Assembly (NCBI RefSeq): GCF_000803645.1
Contig: NZ_CP009123.1
Span: 124,001-188,000, forward strand
Source of the DNA: Sphingopyxis fribergensis
GTDB taxonomy: Bacteria; Pseudomonadota; Alphaproteobacteria; Sphingomonadales; Sphingomonadaceae
Length of the DNA: 64,000 nucleotides
Direction: 5' to 3'
Shown here: piece after piece, positions 35,889-46,098 of the stretch
Layout: each line of letters begins with the position of its first letter
Numbering within the stretch: position 1 is the stretch's first letter
The notes under the pieces: generated by a model
Database searches by the model: none
Told to the model about the DNA's origin: nothing
What the model saw: the letters and a program-made list of their open reading frames with translations, nothing else
Translations under genes and position numbers: made by a program

Positions 35889-38528
35889 TCATTTGTGAAA
35901 AAGTTTCATACTATCTGCTAATAATATCGCCTGGACGCGATTTTTAACTCCAAACTTGGAAAATATGTTGTGGACATGCCATTTAACTGTGTCTTCGCTA
36001 ATTCTGTGTTTTAGGGCGATCTCGCGATTTGAAAGACCTTCTTTGATCTTCTGGAGAATTGCCAATTCCTTTCTCGTAAGGATAGCATTTTTGATTTCTT
36101 TTGATGTGAAGGCAGGATAATCATTTAACTCGATGCGGTGGCTGCCAAAATCCTGATCGCCTGGCAGGAGATCGAGCAGCGGTATCGAGCTTGGTCCTAA
36201 AAATTCCAGATATTGACGCTCGTCAAGCAACGTTCGAAAACATCCCTTTCGTGCGGCGATATCGATGGCATCCGCTACGCGTTGCTCGGCAACCGCCAAC
36301 CTTTCTGTTGCCGCATTGGCGCCTGCGAGGCACATCAGAGCTGAAATTTCCAGCCTGTTCGATTGGCTGCGACGCGCGTGATCCAACGTGGCGCTCGCTA
36401 ACCGGCTCGACAGATGATGCTTCCCTTTTCGCGCTGCGATACGAGCTTCCGCGAGCGACCTCATGGCGCGTAAACATGGGCCGTGTGATGTCTGAAAAAC
36501 AGGCTCGCTTTGCGCCGGCAAGATCGCAATGGCCTCGTCGGGGCCATCCAGGACCAGTAGATTGGCCAGGGCAAGACGCGCGAGCACATCAAGACGCGGG
36601 AAGGTGCATTCCCTTGCGATCAGGCGCGCTTCCCAAAGGAGTTCGCTGGCGACTCTCCGGTCGCCTTCGCGATTGGCGATGGCTGCCGCAGTACGAAAGG
36701 CCGAAAAGAGGAAATCGACCACGCCGTGTTGACGTACGAAATCCAGAATATTATCAACCCGCGAAGCGATACCGTCAAGTTGGTTCGTCTCGTATCGTAG
36801 TTCAAGCTCCAGTATTTCCAGGAGATTGGCAGAGAACGGTGTGGCATTGATCTGGGCTATGTTGTCGTTTCGCGCACATCTAAGGCGCTCGGCGGCGCCT
36901 TGCATATTGCCCCGCGAAATGTCGCTGTAGATTATCGCGCTGTGAAGCCAGCCGAGCGCATACCGATGGTCGGCGACGATGTTGACGGCGGATGCTTCAA
37001 TACTCAATTTTTCCAGGTCGTCAAACCGCCGTTCGCTGGCCGCAATAAAACACAGGCATGTGAGGATTGCCCCCCTGGAGACGAGATCAGCATCACCATT
37101 CAACTTTATCCATAACTCGCATTGCCGTCTGCTTTCGGCAAGATTGTCCGCGGTTGCTTCGCCGATCGCGGCGACGAGATCGCACCACCACTTCGTCCGC
37201 CGCCGGGCCGTTTCGTCGGAAAGGCCGGCGCTGAGGGCGCGAAGTTCCGTCAGCAGCGCGGCCGCCTGTTTCTGGTCGTGACTGAAAATCTGCGCCCAGG
37301 CCGATCCGACAATGATCGTTGGGTCAGAGACAGCCTCGGAGAAGCTGCGCCGCCATAACTGGATCTGATCCACCTCGCCTTGGCGCAACGCGATGTCTAT
37401 CATGCTCGTTGACGCGACCTCGGCCGCAGCGTCCAAATCGCCCGCTCGCAGATAGAGGCTGATACTTTCGCGACTATGACCGCTTGCCCGCTGCCATTGA
37501 GCAGCCCGGGCGAACAGTTCCGATTTCAGGCCGTGAAGCTCTACCGCAAACCTGTGCTCGAGAAATTCGCGGAGCAGCGGGTGAAATTCATAACATAACT
37601 GTGTTCGGTCCTGTGGGGTAAGCAGCATGCGTTCGGCGGAGAGCTTTTCGATGAAGTAGGCCCCATCGCCCCTGTTGAAAACATGGTTGAAGTAGTCGGC
37701 GGAGATCACCCCAAGGATCGAGGCGCGGATGCAGAACTCCCGCACATCACTCGGGAGACTGGCGAGTATGGCGCTGCGAAAATATCGATCCAGATCGCTA
37801 TCGCGACCGGTAACACGATCGACGACCAGACGTCCCGCAGTTGCATGATTCGTTGAAGCGGCCTGTAACAAAAGGCATAGTGGTTCCGCCCAGCCTAGTG
37901 TTCGTTTCCAGAGCAAATGGATGTCCGGTTCCGAGATGAGAATTCCGGGCTCGCCACGCGCGACTGCATTCGCTTCGACAAGCGAGAAGGCGAGCGCATC
38001 CGTCCCGACTTCCCGGAGCTGTCGCCGGGCGGCGATGCGCGCAAAGCCGATGCCCGCAGTCGTTGCTGCCACGATCTCGACGTCAGCCGGCGCAGTCAGC
38101 ATGAAGTCCTCGATCTCGTCCGTCAAATCCGGATGAAACCCGATGTCGTCAAAACAGAGGAGAATAATCGATTTCGTTTGATCAATGAGTTCCTGCAACC
38201 AGGCGGCGAGAGCGTGGAGCGTCTGAGGAACGGCGCCCGGAAGCGGTGGAGGGTCATTCCCGGTGGCGCGGTATGCTGCGACTATCTGCGCATGGATGCG
38301 CTCTGCGAGCAGACGGGGATTATAATCGCATTCCTTGGCGGACGTCCAGGCCACATAGGCCCCGCCTTGACGGCGATTGGCCCAGAACTGGGCCATCGCG
38401 ACACTCTTTCCATAGCCAGAAGGCGCGCGAAGGAGGTGGCGGCGTCTAGCTTCATCAGCCATGAACAGGCGCGGGCGCGGAAGGCATCCAGACGCGAGCC
38501 TCGCTACCCGTTCATTGACACCATCCAT
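35889..38528 (-). CDS. alkS: AlkS-like MalT/LuxR-type transcriptional activator
   Basis: 879 residues, the length of the P. putida alkane regulator AlkS. It has a P-loop APSGYGKS at 35-42 (STAND/MalT-type ATPase), a long repeat-rich helical middle and a C-terminal LuxR helix-turn-helix (LSNREIALKHRISEDTVKWHVHNIFSKFGV). Such proteins bind ATP and an inducer, and activate alk promoters. It lies downstream of alkT and is divergent from alkBGHJL, supporting control of that operon. Base composition is lower in GC at its 3' end (AT-rich after 35980), suggesting a different origin. Confidence 0.8.
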   Translation of the reverse strand: MDGVNERVARLASGCLPRPRLFMADEARRRHLLRAPSGYGKSVAMAQFWANRRQGGAYVAWTSAKECDYNPRLLAERIHAQIVAAYRATGNDPPPLPGAVPQTLHALAAWLQELIDQTKSIILLCFDDIGFHPDLTDEIEDFMLTAPADVEIVAATTAGIGFARIAARRQLREVGTDALAFSLVEANAVARGEPGILISEPDIHLLWKRTLGWAEPLCLLLQAASTNHATAGRLVVDRVTGRDSDLDRYFRSAILASLPSDVREFCIRASILGVISADYFNHVFNRGDGAYFIEKLSAERMLLTPQDRTQLCYEFHPLLREFLEHRFAVELHGLKSELFARAAQWQRASGHSRESISLYLRAGDLDAAAEVASTSMIDIALRQGEVDQIQLWRRSFSEAVSDPTIIVGSAWAQIFSHDQKQAAALLTELRALSAGLSDETARRRTKWWCDLVAAIGEATADNLAESRRQCELWIKLNGDADLVSRGAILTCLCFIAASERRFDDLEKLSIEASAVNIVADHRYALGWLHSAIIYSDISRGNMQGAAERLRCARNDNIAQINATPFSANLLEILELELRYETNQLDGIASRVDNILDFVRQHGVVDFLFSAFRTAAAIANREGDRRVASELLWEARLIARECTFPRLDVLARLALANLLVLDGPDEAIAILPAQSEPVFQTSHGPCLRAMRSLAEARIAARKGKHHLSSRLASATLDHARRSQSNRLEISALMCLAGANAATERLAVAEQRVADAIDIAARKGCFRTLLDERQYLEFLGPSSIPLLDLLPGDQDFGSHRIELNDYPAFTSKEIKNAILTRKELAILQKIKEGLSNREIALKHRISEDTVKWHVHNIFSKFGVKNRVQAILLADSMKLFHK

Positions 38529-38689
38529 GATCGTCGAACTTCCTCTCCTGCTCTAGCCTGCCTTTTCCGTCGGCTCTCAGCGGCACAACCGAACTCCTAT
38601 ATTACAGAGATTGTCATTCCTGCCAAACCCAGCCGGAACGCTGGTGACCATTCCCCCGCAACGCCTCCGCCGGCGATGTGCAAGGCGGG

Positions 38690-39919
38690 TCAGATGACGG
38701 CCTCCTTCAAAGGGATGGCGGGATTGCTCAGCTTGCTAGGGTCGATATTCGTGCGCGCGCTGATGAATTGCTTACCAACCAGGAAATCCTGTGGCGAATT
38801 GATCGCTTCGACGCACTGGATCCGATCGCCCTTCAAATGGAAAATCGCAAAGCCTGCGGCACACGGGGTGCCTCGCAGAAGGACATTGTCGACATCGGTC
38901 GCCTGGCCGGCGATCTGCAGTTTCATGTCATATTGGTCGGACCACTGCCAGGGGACTTCGTGGGTCGACGAGGGGCCGCCGACAATGGCGTTGGCGGCCT
39001 GTCTGGCTTGTTCGAGTGCATTGGGCACGCTCTCGAGACGAGCGACGTGGGCGTAGTGGGGGATGGGGCGACGGGCGACGTCGCCGATGGCGAAGATGGC
39101 GGGATCGGATGTGCGCGCTTCAAGATCGACGAAAATGCCGGCGCCTGTATTCAGCCCGGCATCCCGCGCGATTTCATCATTGGGAACGGCGCCGACGCCG
39201 ACGAGGACGGCATCGCACGCGATCGTTCGACCATCGTCGAGACGCACACCGCTTACACGCCCATCATGACCTTCGAACCCCGACACGGTGACACCCAGTT
39301 CGAAGTGGACGCCCTGTTTCGCATGGTATTCGTGAAAGAAGGTGGAAAGTTCTGGGCAGGCTACGCGGGCGAGCAGCCGCAGGTCGCGCTCAATCACCGT
39401 TACTTCCGCTTCAAGCGCTCGTGCGGACGCGGCCACCTCCAGGCCGATGTAGCCGCCGCCGACTATGGCAAGGCGCCGGCCGGCTCGCAGGGCGTTTTTG
39501 AGTCGTTCCGCGTCGCCCGCCGTTCTCAATTCCATAACCCCGTCTAGGTCCGACCCCTCTACCTGCAGCTTGATCGGGCGAGCGCCCGTCGCGATGATGA
39601 GATAGTCATATTGCAGAACCTCGCCGGTCGAGAGTGTCACCGTCCTGGATTGGCGTTCCAGCTTGTCCGCCCGAATACCCAGGCGCAGGCCGATCTGGGA
39701 TGCTTCGTAGAACCCGGCCGGTTTCAGGAGTGTCGGAGCTTTACCCGGTTCGGCCCGGAGCGAAGCCTTGGAAAGCGGCGGACGATGGTAGGGAAGGAGG
39801 GATTCTTCACCAACGAGCGTTATCAGCCCCTCGAATCCAAGCTGGCGAAGGATGGCTGCCGCCGTTCCGCCCGCGTGGCCCGCCCCCAGAATCACGACAT
39901 GTTCATCCGCTCGGCCCAT
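38690..39919 (-). CDS. alkT: Rubredoxin reductase (AlkT-like FAD/NADH oxidoreductase)
   Basis: 409 residues from MGRADEHVVILGAG, whose ATG has a GGAGAGAG ribosome site; the longer frame to 40138 runs into the alkB promoter. FAD motif GAGHAGG near residues 11-17, NAD motif GGGYIGLE near 155 and the FAIGDVA segment near 290 are those of putidaredoxin/rubredoxin reductases. It transfers electrons from NADH to AlkG and may also serve the nearby CYP153 ferredoxin. Probably co-transcribed with alkS. Confidence 0.9.
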   Translation of the reverse strand: MGRADEHVVILGAGHAGGTAAAILRQLGFEGLITLVGEESLLPYHRPPLSKASLRAEPGKAPTLLKPAGFYEASQIGLRLGIRADKLERQSRTVTLSTGEVLQYDYLIIATGARPIKLQVEGSDLDGVMELRTAGDAERLKNALRAGRRLAIVGGGYIGLEVAASARALEAEVTVIERDLRLLARVACPELSTFFHEYHAKQGVHFELGVTVSGFEGHDGRVSGVRLDDGRTIACDAVLVGVGAVPNDEIARDAGLNTGAGIFVDLEARTSDPAIFAIGDVARRPIPHYAHVARLESVPNALEQARQAANAIVGGPSSTHEVPWQWSDQYDMKLQIAGQATDVDNVLLRGTPCAAGFAIFHLKGDRIQCVEAINSPQDFLVGKQFISARTNIDPSKLSNPAIPLKEAVI

Positions 39920-40124
39920 AGATGCTCTCTCCTGAAACGCTGTGGTTTGACCGGCAGGGCGATCATTCTGATCTTCAGGCTCATTCGATAGAAAATTCGG
40001 ATAGGGATAAAACCCCACTTTAGTTGGGTTGTTCCACGAGATGAAGTAGCCAAGAATACAAAGCGGCACGACTTGCCCAAAGTTAGAGACGCAGGAAGTG
40101 CGTGCGCATCGAGAGGAAATGTCC
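39920..40124. promoter_or_regulatory. Divergent alkT / alkB promoter region
   Basis: 205 bases. An imperfect palindrome AACCCCACTT-TAGTTGGGTT lies at 40011-40030 and could be the binding site of the AlkS-like activator. A possible rightward promoter has TTGTTC at 40029-40034 and AGAATA at 40053-40058 (18-base spacer), so the dyad would overlap the -35 element. The AlkS site itself is inferred. Confidence 0.45.
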
Positions 40125-41321
40125 ATGAGCACAACCATTTTGAGTGACGGCGCGCCTGATCGCTATGTCGACAGGAAGCGTTATCTTTGGGTATTGTCGG
40201 TCGTTTGGCCGGCAGCACCGCTAATCGGGCTTTATCTCGTCCACCTGACGGGATGGAGCATCTTCTACGCATTCACTCTGTTCGTCTGGTACGGCGCAAT
40301 CCCGGTCTTCGACGTCCTCTTCGGCAAGGATCCGAACAATCCTCCCGAAGCGGCAGTTGCCCGCCTCGAGGCAGACCGCTATTATCGAGTTCTCACTTGG
40401 CTTACCGTTCCGGTGCACTATGCTTCGCTGATCGGCTGTGCATGGTGGATCACGACGCAGCCGATCGCGTGGTGGGAGGTAGTGGCTCTCGCTTTCTCCC
40501 TGGGGATCGTCAACGGGCTGGCGCTGAATACTGGCCACGAACTCGGGCACAAGAAGGAACCCTTCGACCGCTGGATGGCCAAGATCGTTCTCGCCGTGGT
40601 TGGCTATGGGCACTTCTTCATCGAGCACAACAAGGGCCATCATCGCGACGTAGCGACTCCCGAAGACCCCGCCACTTCTCGCATGGGCGAGAGCATTTAC
40701 AAATTTTCGCTCCGCGAAATTCCGGGCGCGTTCCTGCGCGCGTGGAATCTTGAAAAAGTGCGGCTGGAACGTGTCGGAAAGGGTGTCTGGAGCCTCGACA
40801 ATGAGATCATCCCCCCGCTAATGATTACCTTGGCAGTCTACACCGCGCTTGTTCTGGCTCTCGGTCCCAATCCGAAGTTGCTGGTGTTCCTGCCCATTCA
40901 GGTCGCCTTCGGCTGGTGGCAGCTCACCAGCGCGAACTATATCGAGCATTACGGACTGCTGCGCCAGAAGATGGCGGACGGACGGTACGAGCGCGCTCAG
41001 CCGCGTCACTCGTGGAACAGCAATCACATCGCGTCGAATCTCATCCTCTTCCACCTTCAGCGGCACTCCGATCACCATGCTCATCCGACGCGCAGCTATC
41101 AGTCGCTGCGCGACTTCAAGGGCCTGCCGGAACTGCCCACGGGATATCCGGGCATGTTCTTCATGGCGATGATCCCGCCGATATTCCGGTCAGTAATGGA
41201 TCCTCGCGTTGTCAAATGGGCCAATGGCGATATCGACAAGATCCAGATTGATCCGGCGCGCAGAAAGCGAATCGCCCGCAAATACGGTGCATCGCAGGGT
41301 AGCCGGCTTCCCGTAACATAA
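40125..41321 (+). CDS. alkB: Alkane 1-monooxygenase AlkB
   Basis: 398 residues from ATG 40125 (an ATG at 40119 is too close to the GAGAGGA ribosome site). It is the integral-membrane di-iron hydroxylase of alkane terminal oxidation. The histidine boxes are complete: HELGHK 138-143, EHNKGHH 167-173, NYIEHYGL 271-278 and LQRHSDHHA 311-319. About six membrane helices are visible. It needs rubredoxin (AlkG) and its reductase (AlkT), both encoded here. Confidence 0.97.
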   Translation: MSTTILSDGAPDRYVDRKRYLWVLSVVWPAAPLIGLYLVHLTGWSIFYAFTLFVWYGAIPVFDVLFGKDPNNPPEAAVARLEADRYYRVLTWLTVPVHYASLIGCAWWITTQPIAWWEVVALAFSLGIVNGLALNTGHELGHKKEPFDRWMAKIVLAVVGYGHFFIEHNKGHHRDVATPEDPATSRMGESIYKFSLREIPGAFLRAWNLEKVRLERVGKGVWSLDNEIIPPLMITLAVYTALVLALGPNPKLLVFLPIQVAFGWWQLTSANYIEHYGLLRQKMADGRYERAQPRHSWNSNHIASNLILFHLQRHSDHHAHPTRSYQSLRDFKGLPELPTGYPGMFFMAMIPPIFRSVMDPRVVKWANGDIDKIQIDPARRKRIARKYGASQGSRLPVT

Positions 41322-41483
41322 GTTCATACCGCAGGCGATCTGACTCGACTCGATCGCCCTTCAGAAGGTCGGACGTTCCTCCCAGTAGCGATGCTGGATG
41401 CAAGACCTGGCGACGGCGCCCCAGGCGGCGTCGCCTTTTCTCCGGAATTCGTCCACCGCTTAACGCAGGAAGAAAGCAGCGCG

Positions 41484-41861
41484 ATGACCGAATATAAATG
41501 CCCAGACTGCGGCTACATCTACGACGAAGCCAAGGGCAACCCACATGAGGGCTTTGCACCCAACACGACATGGGCGCAAATTCCCGACGATTGGGCATGC
41601 CCTGACTGCGCCGTTCGCGACAAGGCGGACTTCATCCCTCTGCTGGCGCAGGGCGCGAGTGCGACGGCGATCGAGGCTTCAACAGACGCCGAACCGTTCG
41701 CGAAATGGCACTGCGTGACCTGCGGTCACATCTATGACGAGGCGGTCGGCGACCCGGCGACAGGTCTGCCGCCTGGAACCCGATGGTCCGATGTACCTGC
41801 GGATTGGTACTGCCCTGACTGCGGCGCGACGAAAGAAGATTATGAGCGTCTCGACTTCTGA
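41484..41861 (+). CDS. alkG: Two-domain rubredoxin AlkG
   Basis: 125 residues from ATG 41484 ([11 protein letters not shown]). It has two rubredoxin domains, each with two CxxC pairs: [14 protein letters not shown] and [14 protein letters not shown]. The linker between them is about 20 residues, shorter than in P. putida AlkG. It carries electrons from AlkT to AlkB. The 162-base gap after alkB has no gene. Confidence 0.95.
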   Translation: MTEYKCPDCGYIYDEAKGNPHEGFAPNTTWAQIPDDWACPDCAVRDKADFIPLLAQGASATAIEASTDAEPFAKWHCVTCGHIYDEAVGDPATGLPPGTRWSDVPADWYCPDCGATKEDYERLDF

Positions 41862-41918
41862 TGGGCGCCGGGTGCCGCGCTGTGGCTCTGGTCGCTGCGT
41901 CAGCTTGAGGGGAACTCC

Positions 41919-43373
41919 ATGAATATCCAAGCATTCACGCGCGCCATTTCCGACTCGGGCGGCGGCATGAAGGAGGTTCAGTCCCTTTTTGCCTGTCAAC
42001 GCGAGGCAGCCGAACGGGACAGAGCGCGGTTCGGCCTGCAGGAACGCCTGGATAGCCTGACGCGGCTGAAGAATGCGATCAAGCGGCGCGAAGGCGACAT
42101 CATCAGGGCGCTAGATGCTGATTTCAGGAAGCCGGAACCTGAGGTGCGGCTGACCGAACTCTTCCCGGTCTATCAGGAGATATCCCACGCCCGGCGGAAC
42201 CTGAAGTCCTGGTCGAAGCCGCACAGCGTTCGAGGCTCGCTCGGCATGTTCGGCACGACCGCGCAGGTTCGCTACCAACCCAGAGGCGTGTGTCTGATCA
42301 TCGCGCCCTGGAACTATCCGGTCAATCTGACCTTTGGACCGTTGGTATCCGCCTTGGCCGCCGGTAATACGGTCATGCTCAAGCCGTCCGAGCTGACGCC
42401 GGCGACATCAGCCGTCATCCGGCAGATCGTGGAGGAAACCTTCCCGGCGAATCGGGTTGCCGTCTGCGAGGGCGACGCCTCGGTCTCGCAGGCACTGCTC
42501 GACCTGCCTTTCGACCACATTTTCTTCACCGGTAGCCCACAGGTCGGCAAGATCGTGATGGCGGCAGCCGCAAAGCACCTGACCTCGGTGACACTCGAAC
42601 TCGGCGGCAAATCCCCAACGATCGTCGATTCGACAGCCGATATCGACGATGCAGCGCGCAAGATTGTCTGGGGGAAGTTCTCCAACAATGGCCAAACCTG
42701 CATCGCACCCGACCACATCTATGTCGCACGCGATCAGGCGAAGCCCCTGGTCGATGCCCTCCGCCGCGAAATCCGGGGCGTATACGGGGAGACGGAGCGC
42801 GATCAGAAATGCGGTGCGGATTACGGGCGGATCGTAAATTCTCGGCATTTCGATCGCCTCAGCGCGCTGCTAGACGATGCAACCTCGCGTGGCGCGCTGG
42901 TCCTCGAAGGCGGGGTCCGCGATCCGGATCAGAAATATCTCTCGCCAACGCTGATCGGGGGGACCGACCCCGAAATGGCAATTTCGCGGGAAGAAATTTT
43001 CGGGCCGATTCTGCCAGTGATCGAATATGACGATATCAGCCGCGTTATCGATACAATCAACACCGGCCCCAAGCCGCTCGCTCTTTATATCTTCAGCAAG
43101 CATGCCCCAGCTTGGGAATCAATCATCGAAAGGACCAGTTCCGGCGGTGTTTGTATCAACCAGAACGTCGTCCAGTACCTGCACCCCAATCTGCCGTTCG
43201 GAGGGGTCAACAACAGCGGTATCGGAAGCGCGCATGGCTTCCACGGCTTCAAGGCATTCTCGCACGAACGCGCAGTGTTGAGGGACAGGTTCTCTGTTTT
43301 GCGGCTTCTGTTTCCGCCCTACACGCCCGCCGTGAAGCGATTGATCGATATTACGGTTCGCATTCTAGGCTGA
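41919..43373 (+). CDS. alkH: Aldehyde dehydrogenase AlkH
   Basis: 484 residues. The catalytic cysteine lies in [10 protein letters not shown] and the general base glutamate in [16 protein letters not shown] and the NAD-binding [10 protein letters not shown] are typical. A hydrophobic C-terminal end ([18 protein letters not shown]) suggests membrane association, as in AlkH and fatty aldehyde dehydrogenases. It oxidises medium-chain aldehydes to acids, following AlkJ. Confidence 0.93.
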   Translation: MNIQAFTRAISDSGGGMKEVQSLFACQREAAERDRARFGLQERLDSLTRLKNAIKRREGDIIRALDADFRKPEPEVRLTELFPVYQEISHARRNLKSWSKPHSVRGSLGMFGTTAQVRYQPRGVCLIIAPWNYPVNLTFGPLVSALAAGNTVMLKPSELTPATSAVIRQIVEETFPANRVAVCEGDASVSQALLDLPFDHIFFTGSPQVGKIVMAAAAKHLTSVTLELGGKSPTIVDSTADIDDAARKIVWGKFSNNGQTCIAPDHIYVARDQAKPLVDALRREIRGVYGETERDQKCGADYGRIVNSRHFDRLSALLDDATSRGALVLEGGVRDPDQKYLSPTLIGGTDPEMAISREEIFGPILPVIEYDDISRVIDTINTGPKPLALYIFSKHAPAWESIIERTSSGGVCINQNVVQYLHPNLPFGGVNNSGIGSAHGFHGFKAFSHERAVLRDRFSVLRLLFPPYTPAVKRLIDITVRILG

Positions 43374-43419
43374 GCGCCCAGACAGAGAGTGGTCTTGGCA
43401 CTACAGATCGGAGACATGG

Positions 43420-45084
43420 ATGTTTGATTATATCATAGTGGGTGGGGGATCCGCTGGTTGTTTGCTAGCAGAGCGCTTGTCGGCAAACCCTGACATAAAG
43501 GTCTGTCTGCTCGAAGCGGGGCCGCCGGACCGCAGCCCGCTGATCCACATGCCCATCGGGATCGCGCTTCTTTCCAAGAGCAAGACGCTCAACTGGGCCT
43601 ACGAGACTGAGCCGCAGCCCAACCTCGGCAACCGGAGACTGTTCTGGCCGCGTGGAAAGACACTCGGCGGCTCAAGCTCGATCAATGCAATGGTCTATAT
43701 CCGTGGTCATCGCGAGGACTATGACGCCTGGGGAGAGGCGGCCGACCCAATCTGGTCCTTCGATAATGTCCTTCCGTTGTTCAAGGCGATGGAGGCGAAC
43801 GAGCGATTCGGATCCGACGCGCACCACGGCGGTTATGGCGAGCTTCATGTCAGCGATCTTCGGACCGTCAACCGGCTGAGCGAAGCATTCGTGGAGGCTG
43901 GGCAAGAAGCGCAGTATTCGCACAACGCCGATTTCAATGGCGACACGCAGGATGGGATCGGCTTCTACCAGGTTACGCAACGCAAAGGGCGGCGTTGGAG
44001 TTCCGCCCGAGCCTTTCTGTCAGGCGCAAAAGGGCGGCCTAATCTCCGAATAGTAACCGGAGCGCGGGCAACGCGGATCATTCTGGAAGGGCGCAAAGCT
44101 GTCGGGGTGACCTATGCGTCGGGTGACAAGCTCACCGACCTGCGCACCAGGGGCGAGGTCATTCTGTCGGGCGGTGCGATCAATTCACCACAGTTGCTGA
44201 TGCTTTCCGGCATCGGCGACGCGGCAGAATTAGGGGTGTTCGGCATTCCGGTCGTCGTCGATCTGCCGGCGGTTGGAAAAAACCTGCAAGATCATCTCGA
44301 CATCACGATCATGCACGAGGCGAGCGATCGCACGCCGATCGGGGTTGCCCCATCATTCATCCCGCGAGCGCTGGCTGGCGCATTATCCTATGTGTTCCAG
44401 AGGCGGGGGTTTCTGACGAGCAACGTTGCCGAATCCGGCGGATTCGTCAAAAGCTCACCCTCACAAAGTCGCCCGAACCTGCAGTTTCACTTCCTTCCTA
44501 CTCTGCTGAAGGACCACGGCCGCCAGATCGCCTTCGGCTATGGCTACACGTTGCATGTCTGCGATCTGTTGCCGAAGAGCCGGGGACGGATCGGGCTAAA
44601 GAGCCGGAATCCGCTCGACGATCCCTTGATCGATCCCGCCTATCTCTCGGCTCCCGAAGACATCGAGACGATGGTCTGGGCGGTAAGGATCGGGCGTCAG
44701 ATCCTGTCGGCGCCGTCGATAGCGACCTTTTCGAAACGCGAGCTGGTTCCCGGATCGTCAATCGAGAGCGAAGCTGACGTCATAGCGGACATCCGCCATC
44801 GGGCCGAAACGATCTACCACCCGGTTGGGACATGCCGGATGGGAAGAGATCCGCATTCCGTCGTCGATCCGGCGTTGCGCGTCCGCGGGGTGGAGGGCCT
44901 TCGTGTCGTCGATGCCTCCATCATGCCCACCCTCGTCGCCGGGAACACCAACGCGCCAACGATGATGATCGCGGAACGGGCCGCCGAACTCATTCTCGGG
45001 AAAACAAGGCTCATGGCGGGCACGGAGGAGGGATCATCCTCCACCGTATCGCTAGGTGCCAGGCAGCGAAGTCAGGTCGGATGA
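43420..45084 (+). CDS. alkJ: Alcohol dehydrogenase AlkJ (GMC family, FAD)
   Basis: 554 residues. FAD-binding [14 protein letters not shown] is at 8-21 and [15 protein letters not shown] (near 90-104) is the GMC signature; a C-terminal HPVGTCRMG holds the active-site histidine region. AlkJ oxidises alkanols to aldehydes and passes electrons to the ubiquinone pool. About 20 residues at the C-terminus look non-conserved. Next to alkH and alkL in the same direction. Confidence 0.94.
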   Translation: MFDYIIVGGGSAGCLLAERLSANPDIKVCLLEAGPPDRSPLIHMPIGIALLSKSKTLNWAYETEPQPNLGNRRLFWPRGKTLGGSSSINAMVYIRGHREDYDAWGEAADPIWSFDNVLPLFKAMEANERFGSDAHHGGYGELHVSDLRTVNRLSEAFVEAGQEAQYSHNADFNGDTQDGIGFYQVTQRKGRRWSSARAFLSGAKGRPNLRIVTGARATRIILEGRKAVGVTYASGDKLTDLRTRGEVILSGGAINSPQLLMLSGIGDAAELGVFGIPVVVDLPAVGKNLQDHLDITIMHEASDRTPIGVAPSFIPRALAGALSYVFQRRGFLTSNVAESGGFVKSSPSQSRPNLQFHFLPTLLKDHGRQIAFGYGYTLHVCDLLPKSRGRIGLKSRNPLDDPLIDPAYLSAPEDIETMVWAVRIGRQILSAPSIATFSKRELVPGSSIESEADVIADIRHRAETIYHPVGTCRMGRDPHSVVDPALRVRGVEGLRVVDASIMPTLVAGNTNAPTMMIAERAAELILGKTRLMAGTEEGSSSTVSLGARQRSQVG

Positions 45085-45168
45085 ACGGGCATTCCGACGG
45101 CTGATCTGGCCGACAAATTACAGACGACGTCCTGCAGTGGCGGCGCATCACAAGGAGAGGAGAATAAC

Positions 45169-45855
45169 ATGACCTTCATTCGTAAGCCTGCGGATCCAAC
45201 GGCTTTGCCGCTTGCCGGAGCATTGTTCCTACTGAGTGCCGTTCTTGCCACGCCCGCTTCCGCGCAGGACTCGCCGAAACTGAAGCGATGGGCTGTCACT
45301 GTGAATGCGACCGAGGTTTTTGTGGATGAGAACGCCCCGAACATCACTCTGGCGGGCGCACCTCTACCCGGCTCTAACGTGCGAATTGGAAACGCGACTA
45401 CGCCGACTCTGGACGTCGGGTATTTTTTTACGCCGAACATCGCCGCCAATGTGTTTTTGGGGGTGCCCGCACCTGCCGAAATCGACGGCACCGGCAGCAT
45501 CGGACCGCTCGGGACACTGGCCAAGGTCCATTATGGACCAGTAATCCTTTCGGCTCAGTATCATTTCAATAGCCAGGGCAAGCTTCATCCCTATGTGGGA
45601 GTAGGCGTCGGCCGTGTCCTGTTCTTCAACAAGCACGACGGAGCATTGAGCGATTTCAACATCCGCGACAGTTGGGCGCCGACTGGGCAATTGGGCGTTC
45701 GGTACGAACTCAATAAATCATGGATGCTGAACGCTGACGTTCGGTATGTTCCATTCTCCACGCACGCGTCAGGTTCGCTAGGTGGAGCGCCCGCGCTGAC
45801 CCGGCTCGACATCGATCCCATTCTGACGAGCGTTGGGGTTACCCTTCGTTTTTGA
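45169..45855 (+). CDS. alkL: AlkL/OmpW-type outer membrane protein
   Basis: 228 residues with a signal peptide ending TPASAQD near residue 35, and an eight-strand beta-barrel pattern of OmpW/AlkL type (GYFFTPNIAANVFLGVP, HPYVGVGVGRV, terminal aromatic F in GVTLRF). AlkL imports alkanes across the outer membrane. It is the fifth gene of the alk operon. Its stop lies in the palindrome GAATATATATTC at 45854-45865; the following 230 bases are non-coding. Confidence 0.9.
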   Translation: MTFIRKPADPTALPLAGALFLLSAVLATPASAQDSPKLKRWAVTVNATEVFVDENAPNITLAGAPLPGSNVRIGNATTPTLDVGYFFTPNIAANVFLGVPAPAEIDGTGSIGPLGTLAKVHYGPVILSAQYHFNSQGKLHPYVGVGVGRVLFFNKHDGALSDFNIRDSWAPTGQLGVRYELNKSWMLNADVRYVPFSTHASGSLGGAPALTRLDIDPILTSVGVTLRF

Positions 45856-46098
45856 ATATATATTCGAATACATCGCATGGAAAACTATATGTTGACCCTA
45901 ATGATGCACCGCCCATTGCGTATCCCGCAGGTCATTCAACATATGACGGAGTAAAATGACGATGGTGGAATTGTTGCCTAGTCGATCTAAGGGGGTTGTC
46001 AATGGTCTGGGTGAGGAGGCACAGGCCGTCACCTTTAAGATTTGATTTGTGCTCGCCCCGGCAAGCCCCTGCGAAACTGATCTTCCGAGAATGATACT

